NCBI GenBank assembly: GCA_032117915.1
Contig: JAULYI010000048.1
Location: 1 to 10,527 of the forward strand
Origin: ZLKRG46 sp032117915
GTDB taxonomy: Bacteria; Bacteroidota; Ignavibacteria; Kapaibacteriales; Kapaibacteriaceae
DNA: 10,527 bases
Direction of reading: 5' to 3'
The stretch's first letter is position 1; every line of letters starts with the position of its first letter. Made by a program: the position numbers and the translations under genes. The notes beneath the pieces are model-generated. The model was given only the letters and a program-made list of their open reading frames with translations, made no database searches and was not told where the DNA came from. Positions 1 to 8,200 of the stretch are shown here, piece by piece.

Positions 1-286
1 CGGCGCGGCCCGTGAGCAGCACGATCGGAAGATCCTGGCGCGCGCCGCGCAGCTTTGTACAGAACGTCACGCCGTCAAGGCCCGGTAGAGACCAATCAAC
101 TATGGCAAGGTCGTAATAGCTTCCAACAGTGATCTCTGAGGCCTCTTCGGCAGACCCAGCTTCGATGACGCGATGGCCGTGATGACGAAAGTAGTCTGCG
201 TACGAGCGACGCATCCGCTCGTCGTCTTCGACAAGTAAGATCGTATAGTCGCGCTCTGATGCCTTGCTTCGTATGTCGTTGTTCAT
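1..286 (-). CDS. Response regulator, N-terminal receiver domain (partial, 3' end outside window)
   Basis: The first 95 codons of a response regulator are visible, read from an ATG at 286. They form most of a CheY-like receiver domain that would accept a phosphoryl group from a histidine kinase. The acidic pocket lies in LLVEDDERMR (D21, D22), the phosphoacceptor is D64 in DLAIVDWSLPGLDG, and the conserved switch Thr is T92 in IVLLTG. All these residues are intact, so the domain should be phosphorylatable. A Shine-Dalgarno AGGTG (292-296) sits 5 nt before the ATG. The output domain lies beyond position 1, so whether it is an OmpR-, NarL- or NtrC-type regulator or a single-domain protein cannot be decided. 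It is divergent from the histidine kinase at 515-3028, which makes that kinase its likely partner by inference. Confidence 0.95.
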   Translation of the reverse strand, partial: MNNDIRSKASERDYTILLVEDDERMRRSYADYFRHHGHRVIEAGSAEEASEITVGSYYDLAIVDWSLPGLDGVTFCTKLRGARQDLPIVLLTGRA

Positions 287-291
287 TCGAA

Positions 292-296
292 CACCT
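292..296 (-). promoter_or_regulatory. Ribosome binding site of the response regulator
   Basis: On the minus strand AGGTG lies 5 nt upstream of the ATG at 286. This supports that start for the response regulator gene. Confidence 0.6.
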
Positions 297-349
297 AAGA
301 ACGTTTGAAGTACAGCGGTATCGGTAAAATCCCGTGACGTTGTATGCAA

Positions 350-374
350 TTGTACTGCAATAATACTACATTTG
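350..374 (+). promoter_or_regulatory. Candidate promoter for the histidine kinase
   Basis: TACATTTG at 367-374 matches the TAnnTTTG -7 element known from Bacteroidota promoters. A TTG triplet lies upstream at 350-352. The spacer of 14 nt is shorter than the usual 19-21, so the match is imperfect. A sigma70-style reading (TTGTAT at 340-345 with AATACT at 362-367) is an alternative. The region lies between two divergent genes and must hold at least the kinase promoter. The exact site is a guess from motif only. Confidence 0.25.
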
Positions 375-502
375 TGTGACAGCAATGGGCGAGATGTCGG
401 ATTATAGTGGCCGTTTGTCGTGTTCGTGTCACGATGCAGCACCTTGTCGATGGTTATCCACAGCCGACATCTACAGCAACTCTACCATGAACTATGGCAG
501 TT

Positions 503-508
503 GGAGAG
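503..508 (+). promoter_or_regulatory. Ribosome binding site that decides the kinase start
   Basis: GGAGAG lies 6 nt before the ATG at 515. The upstream in-frame ATG at 494 has no purine-rich site in front of it, and this RBS would fall inside its coding sequence. The start at 515 is therefore preferred. Confidence 0.7.
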
Positions 509-514
509 TGGTTT

Positions 515-3028
515 ATGCGTGATGTGGAACATCTATGCACTCATGAACAGCTTCTGGGATCCGTTCCGGTTGGTATTGCCAGCCTGGAGGGTGGTGTACT
601 GCACTATACCAACGAGGCGTTCGCGACACTGCATGGATCAACGGTGAACGACCTCCTGGGTCAGCGCTGGACGTCCTACGTGTCGCCGATCTATCACGCC
701 GCCATACAACCTGTGATCTCGCAACCGACGGACGCAGGTCTATCCTGGTCGGGTATGCTCTCGATTTCCTGCTCTCTTCGTGGAGAGCGGCGCCTGTACT
801 GCATGATCAAGCCCGGTGTTCATGGAACTGTCACGGTAACGCTTCAAGAGGCAGAGGTAGGCTACGGACCGGGCGCAACGGCCATCGAAGAGCTTCGCGC
901 GTTACGCGACGTCACGTCAACGTCAAACCATGGCTACTGGCGTTGGACGTTGGACACCGATGAGGTCGAGATCAGTCGACTCTTCAGCGAGTTGCTTGGT
1001 TACGCGTCATCATCGGCATCAGTTGGTATACGCACTACAAACTGGTTTTTTACCATCATGCACCCCGATGACCTGCGTGTGGCCGAAGCCGGATATGAAC
1101 GGTACCTGGCCGGACAGCAGCCGTTTTGGGAGGCAGAGGTTCGCTTGCGCTCTGCCGATTCCCGATGGATACGAACATCAGTTCGCGGGTGCTTTGTTCG
1201 ATGGGCCGACGATGGCAGGCCCATGGATATGGCCGGTACGTTCACGAATCTGGAAGAGGCGTATAGCGCACGTCAAGCCCTCGATAATCTTGAGCGGATC
1301 TTGCGCACCATTGCCGCAACGCCAGCTATCGGGCAGGCTGATGACGTATCTACCCGACAATTGACCACGCTGCTTCACATGACGTTCGATCGTATCGATG
1401 TTTCCAGCGGGGGGCTTGTTTCGTTGAAGCGGCACGACGATGATACCTACGAGTGTGACGTGCTTCGTTGTATCGATCGGGATGATACACCGGTGTTCGA
1501 ACCAACATACCGGACCAGCGCGCATGGGATCGAACACGTCGTAACGGGCGATGTTGTGACCCTGCGACCGGAAGACCCGACCTACGGTCTTGTTGCAGAG
1601 ATTGTACGTTCATCATCGACGGCAGATGTGCTGCACGTTATACCACTTCGAACCGAGCGCCGTACAGTTGGTTGTATTGTTGCACAGGGATCTGATCACC
1701 CACCGTCAGCCTTGACGCAAAATCCTGTTGGCTCTCTCCTCTTATCTACGATCGCCAGGTTACTGGAGATGCGACAGCATCGCGGGAACCTTGATGCCGT
1801 AGAACGGCGCAACGAGGGCCTTAGCGAAGAACTCGACCGCCTGCGCCGTAGCCGGGAGTCTAGCGCCCGAGCAACAGATGACCTCCTGGCTGGGGTCTCG
1901 CACGAGCTTCGTCAGCCGCTTTCTGCAATCCTCGGTACAACGGAATCCCTGCTCGAAGGTGTGTATGGGACGTTGAACCCCGCGCCTGCGGCACGCATAA
2001 TGGATGTGCATGAATGTGCGACGCACCTGCTATCATTGATCAATGATATGCTGGACGTCTCAATGGCACGAGTCGGATCATTGTCAATTGTGCGATCCAG
2101 TACCGACGTGGTGTCCGTTGTATCCTCTGCCGTGACCATGCTGCGTCCGCTGGCTGACCGGAAGAACATCGCCATTCGCGTTGCCGCTCATCCGACCGAA
2201 CCAATCATGGTCGACCTTGACGCGCGGAGGATCAGGCAAGTTGTGATCAATCTTGTAGCCAATGCGATCAAGTTCACACCGGAGTGGGGCGAGGTGATCA
2301 TTGACGTGAGGGGGCGCATGTTCGATACAGAGGTTTGTATCAGCGTCGCCGACAACGGCATTGGCATTGCCTCCGACCAGCTTCCAATGCTGCTTGAACC
2401 ATATGCTCAGGCAGATGCTTCCGCCGCTACCATACAGCAGGGCAGCGGACTTGGCCTTCCTATCGTTGCGTACATCATTGATGCCCATGACGGAATCCTT
2501 GAAGTGCAAAGCACGCCGGGACAGGGAAGCACATTCACGGTGTGTCTACCTTGGAAATGCGTTCCGAGTGGCGCACAGCTAGAACCACAGCCAGAGAAGC
2601 GACGCACCTCAAACGGCTCCGTCATCGTCATTGACAGGAATCTAATGTTCCGGTCGCAAGCGAAGATGTTGTTATCCGACAGTGGATATTGCGTAGAAAC
2701 AGTAGCCGAAGGCTTACAAGACGTTCAGGGCCAAGACGTACGTCGTGACAGTGTGATCGTTGTTGGTGTTCAACGTATCGATGCAGACCTGAAACGCGCT
2801 GTTCGACGCATCATGGCATCAGTGCAACCGAACCAGTTGCGCCCGCGCATCATCGTCATGCCCGCCATTGCCACACAAGTCGATATCGAGGATCTCCGTG
2901 CAGGGGGAGTATGTGATGTCCTACCCAAAGGCGTGGCCAAGCAGTTGTTGGTTACGGCCGTAGCTGCCGCTTTGCGAGATCGCTCGAGTGACCTCGGCAG
3001 CAACGACGATAGCAATCCTGACACCTGA
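515..3028 (+). CDS. Soluble PAS-PAS-GAF-like sensor histidine kinase with C-terminal pseudo-receiver
   Basis: This 837-aa kinase would autophosphorylate on His463 and pass the phosphoryl group to a response regulator. Domains in order are: a PAS domain (about 10-110); a second PAS domain with PAC end (about 137-250, with HGYWRW at 139 and HPDDL at 183); a weak GAF-like region (about 270-415); a short coiled coil (about 426-455); HisKA with SHELRQPLS; and HATPase_c with N-box NLVANAIKFT (N583), G1 DNGIGI (D613) and G2 GSGLGLP (643-649). No transmembrane segment or signal peptide is seen, so it should sense from the cytoplasm. Residues about 701-825 form a receiver-like fold with a conserved Lys (K805). 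In that fold the acidic pair is reduced to D707-R708 and the phosphoacceptor position is Gly751, so it is probably not phosphorylated. An ATG at 494 would add 7 residues but lacks an RBS. The divergent response regulator at 1-286 is the likely partner. The ligand is unknown. Confidence 0.95.
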   Translation: MRDVEHLCTHEQLLGSVPVGIASLEGGVLHYTNEAFATLHGSTVNDLLGQRWTSYVSPIYHAAIQPVISQPTDAGLSWSGMLSISCSLRGERRLYCMIKPGVHGTVTVTLQEAEVGYGPGATAIEELRALRDVTSTSNHGYWRWTLDTDEVEISRLFSELLGYASSSASVGIRTTNWFFTIMHPDDLRVAEAGYERYLAGQQPFWEAEVRLRSADSRWIRTSVRGCFVRWADDGRPMDMAGTFTNLEEAYSARQALDNLERILRTIAATPAIGQADDVSTRQLTTLLHMTFDRIDVSSGGLVSLKRHDDDTYECDVLRCIDRDDTPVFEPTYRTSAHGIEHVVTGDVVTLRPEDPTYGLVAEIVRSSSTADVLHVIPLRTERRTVGCIVAQGSDHPPSALTQNPVGSLLLSTIARLLEMRQHRGNLDAVERRNEGLSEELDRLRRSRESSARATDDLLAGVSHELRQPLSAILGTTESLLEGVYGTLNPAPAARIMDVHECATHLLSLINDMLDVSMARVGSLSIVRSSTDVVSVVSSAVTMLRPLADRKNIAIRVAAHPTEPIMVDLDARRIRQVVINLVANAIKFTPEWGEVIIDVRGRMFDTEVCISVADNGIGIASDQLPMLLEPYAQADASAATIQQGSGLGLPIVAYIIDAHDGILEVQSTPGQGSTFTVCLPWKCVPSGAQLEPQPEKRRTSNGSVIVIDRNLMFRSQAKMLLSDSGYCVETVAEGLQDVQGQDVRRDSVIVVGVQRIDADLKRAVRRIMASVQPNQLRPRIIVMPAIATQVDIEDLRAGGVCDVLPKGVAKQLLVTAVAAALRDRSSDLGSNDDSNPDT

Positions 3029-3041
3029 TCAGAACCGGGCG

Positions 3042-5285
3042 TCACTCAACAATACTGACCTCTACAACACGGCTCAGGAATCGGTTCTCCGGAGTATCGT
3101 AGTTATTGATGCCCACTGGAAACTCTCCACTACCAACACCAACAACGGTGTTGATCTTGATGTCCGCCCTCATGCGCCGCGCTAGATCGGCAACAACCTC
3201 GGCGCGCCGTTGTGCCAATCGAAGGTTGCCCTCGAGATCACCCAGATCGTCGGTGTATCCCACGACGTTTACGCTGTCGTTCTTACCAAGGCGCGCCATA
3301 AAGAATTTCAACAGTTCCTCATCACGAACACTTGGAGTGGAGCTTCTGATGGCAAACGTCGCAAGCGATAGACGTTTGATACGCTGTGTTTTCATGTCCA
3401 GCTTGAACGGCAGCTGCAATGCAGTCGAAAGCGTGTCACCACGAATGTTTACGACCGTCATCGTCACGATGACCGGCTTTCGATCGGTGGTCAACTCATA
3501 CAGCTCTGTCTCGGGCAGGAGCTCGAGTTCTTTAAACTCTCCGGCGCCGCTTCTACTCCAGATCACCTTGCCATCAAGCTCAAACGTGTAGCTCCACTCG
3601 GCTGTTGCATCCGCGGTTGTCGTCAACTCGTCCACAGCTAGCCGATCTATGCTAGGTACCAGCTTTGTGGTTCGATCCATTCGTACCACAGGCAAGAACA
3701 GGTCTGCAGAAGTCGATGAGATATCGACGCGTCGACTTTCCTGTTGTCCTTTCTCCGACTGAATTGTGCTGACGACTTCGGGTTGACAATTGGTAGGGTT
3801 CCACTCGACATTGATGCGCGACGTGTCGATGTTCCAAATGTCGACGAAGTACCGCTTGATTGCCAATGCCCTTGCCAGCGCTATCGAGCAGTCCGCAGAG
3901 TCGGTCTGGCTATTTATGTGGCCATGGATCGTTATCGAAGCATCGGACGATGAAAGGCGGCTTCCGAGAATGTTTAACACATCGCTGTTAACATCCTGCT
4001 GAGATGTCGCGTTTCCGCTCTCATCATACGATTCGAGATCATCTGAGCGGAGCCGACGAATGCGGAATGGCAGCTCAGCAGATCCTGCATCAAAGAACAC
4101 AACCGGAAGAACCATGAAGATCGACTCCATCTGGCTGTACTCGGCATTGAAGCGAAGAGCGCGCAGAGGACTTGTCGAATCAAGTTTTTCGACGTTGAGT
4201 GTATCGATCTTCACAGGACCCTGCAACTTGGCTTTGCCGCTTGTTCGACGCCACACGATCTGCGTTGTGTTACTTCCATCATTCCCAACGCTACCAACGG
4301 TTGTTGTCATCTCCGATGTACGGATCTCTTCGACGAGCGTATCCGTTCTGAACATCGTTTGTGTGATGGTCTTGAAGTATCCGTCGCGAGCAGTGTCAAA
4401 CTCGATACGGTTCATTCCTTGAAGCACGTAGTCATCATCTGTGTTGCCGACACGACGCACCAGGACGGTGTCGGTTCGATACAGCGTTCTGGTTTCAACA
4501 ACGGTGTCCGGGAGATCGTCGACATTGAACCGCACAGCAACGCCCAGCGAAGTCCGTAGGTCTGTCCACGAAGTTCCTTTCCGTATGGACATTGGATAGT
4601 ACGATAGGTTGAGCGAGGGCGTGATGACGCCGATGGGGTCGGCAACGATGTCGCGTCCAACGCCTGCACGAAGACCGGCACGGAAGACGGACACGTCAGG
4701 TATCGTCGTCTCGCCGACCGTTTCATCAACCGTGCTACCACTAGGATACGTGATACCCGAAGGTGAGATGATCGTTGCTGTCTGCCTCCACATTGGCGAG
4801 CCGAGCGCCACGACGAACGATGGCATGAACCATATCCGCCAGGCATCCAATTGATATTGAACGCCGCCGGACAGCTCGAACATCATTCCTTGGCTGTGAA
4901 GAGCGAGCTCTCGTACGAGCGGCAGCACATTGCCGAACTGATCGCGGACCCTTGCACGGTCATCCTTGACCGTTTGCGTTGTTGTCCAACTGTCGATACC
5001 GGCAAGAGCGATCCACGACATTGCTGTGTCGAGCTCCTGCTCGAAACCGACGCCGAGACCAAACGAAGACCCGATACCGCCCTGAAAAGGCTTACAGTTT
5101 GCGTCGTCTAAACACCGAAGGTCAGACGCGAAATGTGCCGTCACTCCGCCACGAAGATCAAGAATGATCGACCGGTGGGTGGTGTCAAAGACAAACTCTT
5201 TGCCACCTCGAATGACGGTCGTTTGTGATGTTGCGTTGAACGTCGCACAGGCAACGACGAGGAGCGTACATAGCAGATTCCTCAT
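3042..5285 (-). CDS. Outer membrane protein with putative beta-barrel and two OmpA-like domains
   Basis: The product is 747 aa. It begins with a Sec signal peptide (MRNLLCTLLVVACATFNATS, cleavage near residue 21). Residues about 25-270 alternate polar and hydrophobic strands, as in an outer membrane barrel. After a polar linker, a first OmpA-like domain starts at VFFDAGSAEL (about 396) and runs to SRRVDIS (about 500). A second covers about 630-747 with GYTDDLGD (676-683), RRAE (R694) and a C-terminal ENR...RVVEV. In OmpA such domains bind peptidoglycan through an Asp and an Arg. The second domain keeps both (D679, R694), but the first has Asn458 in place of the Asp while keeping R472. The ATG at 5285 is chosen because AGGGAG lies 6 nt upstream and a signal peptide follows; an upstream in-frame ATG at 5351 would bury the signal. 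The start overlaps the stop of the upstream Ig-repeat gene. Likely role: tethering the envelope, or supporting the upstream secreted protein (inference). Confidence 0.9.
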   Translation of the reverse strand: MRNLLCTLLVVACATFNATSQTTVIRGGKEFVFDTTHRSIILDLRGGVTAHFASDLRCLDDANCKPFQGGIGSSFGLGVGFEQELDTAMSWIALAGIDSWTTTQTVKDDRARVRDQFGNVLPLVRELALHSQGMMFELSGGVQYQLDAWRIWFMPSFVVALGSPMWRQTATIISPSGITYPSGSTVDETVGETTIPDVSVFRAGLRAGVGRDIVADPIGVITPSLNLSYYPMSIRKGTSWTDLRTSLGVAVRFNVDDLPDTVVETRTLYRTDTVLVRRVGNTDDDYVLQGMNRIEFDTARDGYFKTITQTMFRTDTLVEEIRTSEMTTTVGSVGNDGSNTTQIVWRRTSGKAKLQGPVKIDTLNVEKLDSTSPLRALRFNAEYSQMESIFMVLPVVFFDAGSAELPFRIRRLRSDDLESYDESGNATSQQDVNSDVLNILGSRLSSSDASITIHGHINSQTDSADCSIALARALAIKRYFVDIWNIDTSRINVEWNPTNCQPEVVSTIQSEKGQQESRRVDISSTSADLFLPVVRMDRTTKLVPSIDRLAVDELTTTADATAEWSYTFELDGKVIWSRSGAGEFKELELLPETELYELTTDRKPVIVTMTVVNIRGDTLSTALQLPFKLDMKTQRIKRLSLATFAIRSSTPSVRDEELLKFFMARLGKNDSVNVVGYTDDLGDLEGNLRLAQRRAEVVADLARRMRADIKINTVVGVGSGEFPVGINNYDTPENRFLSRVVEVSIVE
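5282..5285 (-). other. ATGA stop/start overlap coupling two genes
   Basis: On the minus strand the TGA of the Ig-repeat gene (5284-5282) overlaps the ATG of the OmpA-like gene (5285-5283). The OmpA gene's ribosome binding site (AGGGAG, 5292-5297) lies inside the end of the upstream gene. This is the classic arrangement for translational coupling and shows that both genes are on one transcript. Confidence 0.85.
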
Positions 5286-8200
5286 CGTCCACTCCCTGCA
5301 ACCGGCACCGTGGTAGTTCCGTGTACACTTGAGGCATGCACGTATGTCCATGAACCGGGTACGATGGGCATGCGAACATCGCGCTGCTGATCGCCGGCGC
5401 TTACCACGCGCGTGGACATGACCTTACCAAGCATGTCAACGGTCGCAATCGTGATATCAACATCAGCGGTGCCGACCTCGACATTGATATGGTCATCGCC
5501 CCCTCCACGAACCCTGATGGCGGGCGACAGGGGGCGACGTATCGTTGACAGCTCACACCCGTATGGAGCGATCGGCACGTCCAGAACTCGAGAGGGAAGG
5601 GGCATGGAAAAACAGGGATTCGTCCCGCGTACACTGTCGATCGTTATCGCTGCTGACAGTGACGTTCCGGAGAGGACGGTAAGCCGCTGCTCGATGAATG
5701 GCGAGACGGTGCCCGTTCCACAATCAGAAAGTGCATAGGTTATCAGGCCGGCTGTGTCGTTGACGATTATGTCCTTGACAAAGCATGTGGCTGCAGCCGA
5801 GCGGATCTGAAGAAGTTCCGGATCAACGCGGATCGTGAGCCAGACGGTGTCGTTCCATCGGAAACGACTCAGGCCTGACGCATCAAATCCCAGCAAGGAA
5901 AGATCAACCGTATCGCCCGATCGTACCTGCTCCGACCCTGTTGATAGTACCATGGATACGGGTACATCCTTCGGACCGTAGTCAGCAGTGAATTCGAACG
6001 TATCGATCCACCGACAATCATCTTTCGCAATGAACCGGCAGGGCAGGATGCGTGGCGTGCTCGTTTCGACGAGTGTGATCGGTATTCGAGCGGTAGCGTT
6101 CGGTGGAACCGTGATGAAGGGTTCGTTGATACTGAAGCCGGGACTGAGCGGTATGAACTCGAAGTCACGGGGAACGCGCTGCAGGTTGGTCACAGACACG
6201 AAGACATTCGGGGATTCACCACAAAGAGAGACAGTGTCTGCAGACGTGATACCCGGCCCTCGTGGATCAGCGGGCTCGATGAGGATCGTCGATGTGGCCG
6301 AGCATTCAAAGAGCGTGACGTACACGCTATACTCTCCTGGCTTCGTTACGGTGATGGTCGGCGTTGTTTCGCCCGTAGACCACAGATAGGTCTGGAACCG
6401 CCCTGCTGTTGTGATCCTTGTTGAATCGCCTTCACAGATCGCCTGTCCATCCAGGGCGATAAGCTCGGGCTTAGCCAGGCCATCCTCGATAACGATCGTG
6501 TCGTTTTTGATGCACCCATTGCCGTAGATCGCAGATGCGATATACCTACCGGGCAGCCTGATCGTAAGCTGTTTTGATGTTCCCTGGACGGTGTCGTTCC
6601 GAAGCCACACATAGGCGGGTGCGTTTTGGATGACCTCGAGCGTTAGCTCTTCGCCAAGACAGAGCGAAACTCGTCCGTCGGTACTTCGTGCTCGGATCCG
6701 CGGAGAGGGCAGGATGACGCTGGTGATCCTTCGAGTAACAGCACAGGCTCCATCGACCGACGCGGTTACGGTCATGGTATCTGAGGTGGTGAACACGCGA
6801 CGTCGTACTGTTGAGGCATCTCTCCATACCGCTCGGGTGAATCCGGAGGGAATGGTGACCACGATCGAGTCGCCCTCGCAGGCTTGGTACTCGGTCTTTA
6901 TGTCGAACGGCACAGGCGTTGAGCGCCTGACCGTTACGCTGGAGATGGAGACGCAACTGTTCTTGATCTCGCCAAGACTCACTCGCACGGTATAGATTCC
7001 GGCGTCTCGCACGATGATGCGTTGTGTGGTATCCGGAAGGAAGACACCATCCCTTAACCACCGGTACGAGCTTAATGGTGGTTGGGCTTCCAGCACGAGG
7101 GAGTCTCCCTCGCAGATGGTGAGTCCTTGGGTCGGCGTGTTGATTCGAGCAGTGGTGTCGAACACCCGGTTCACACGGAACAACGCTGTATCGGCGCAGC
7201 CGGGTCCGCTGGTGCCAATGCAGGTATAGATATCTGCCGAGTCGATCATGATCGAATCGAGACCACCATCCAGACGTGTCTGTGTTTGCCCGGTGCTGAT
7301 GTACCATTCGTATCGAGCAAAGCCCTTGCGGGCACGAAGGACTTCGCTCTTACCTAGGCAGAGACTAAAGGCTGTATCGTTTCCTACGAACGGTCGATCA
7401 CTGTACTGAACGGTGATAGGAGGCAGCTTGATCGAACAACCGTTGCTGTTCTTAACGGTGACGGAGTAGATTCCTGGCTGGGTAATGGTTGCATTGCGTC
7501 CCGTTGCTGTATTGCTCCACTCATACGTGGTCCAACCCGAAGGTGCTGTGAGGATCACTGGCTGATCGCCGCATACAACAGCGTTGCTGGGAAAGCGAAC
7601 GATCTCGACGCTCCGCCGCGTTACCGATGGTTCAGGATCTAGGAATGGTCTGGCACGTACCCAATCCACGGCAAAGGACCCGGCAAAACCGGGTAGGTTG
7701 GCCACACCAAAGGTCTTCCACGTGTTGCCGGATTCAGTGCGCTTCGCTCGTAGCGTATCCCTGATGGTTGGCGTTGACATTCGAGTCCGAAGGATCAGGA
7801 TGGAATCCGCGCGCAGACGAATGCTGTACAAGACGGTGTCGCCAATGGCCCATACCTTGCCCGGCCCACTCAGGTCTTTTGTCGTACCATTTGTCGTCCG
7901 ATACAGATCCGCATCAGCAGACCCCGGTCGTGCATCGTGCTGGACGACGTAGGCATCATCAAGGTTGTCGTTCAATCCAAAGAAGGCAAAGAGACCGCAT
8001 CCGGCCCTGGTAGCGCGCATGCAGGCCTCGATGATCATCCCGCTGCCGAACGCCGGTGGAGTACCCTCCCACGTTGTGAACGGTCCGGATGCATTCGCAG
8101 ACGTCGTTGGCGTAACGCGATCCTGGTACACTGTAAAGGTGGCACTGCCACTCGACCGAGACACCGACTGTCTGGGGTCAGCAAGGACCTTGACCTGAAT

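Noticed and set aside
420..647. 75-codon open frame upstream of and overlapping the kinase start
   Set aside because: No RBS, no recognisable domain, and it overlaps the strongly supported kinase frame.
3031..3088. Inverted repeat AGAACCG / CGGTTCT near the convergent gene ends
   Set aside because: Arms of 7 bp separated by 44 nt inside coding sequence with no T-run; likely chance rather than a terminator.
6546..7307. 253-codon minus-strand open frame inside the Ig-repeat gene
   Set aside because: It lies in another frame of a gene with clear domains, and its Arg/His/Ser-rich composition is typical of an out-of-frame shadow.
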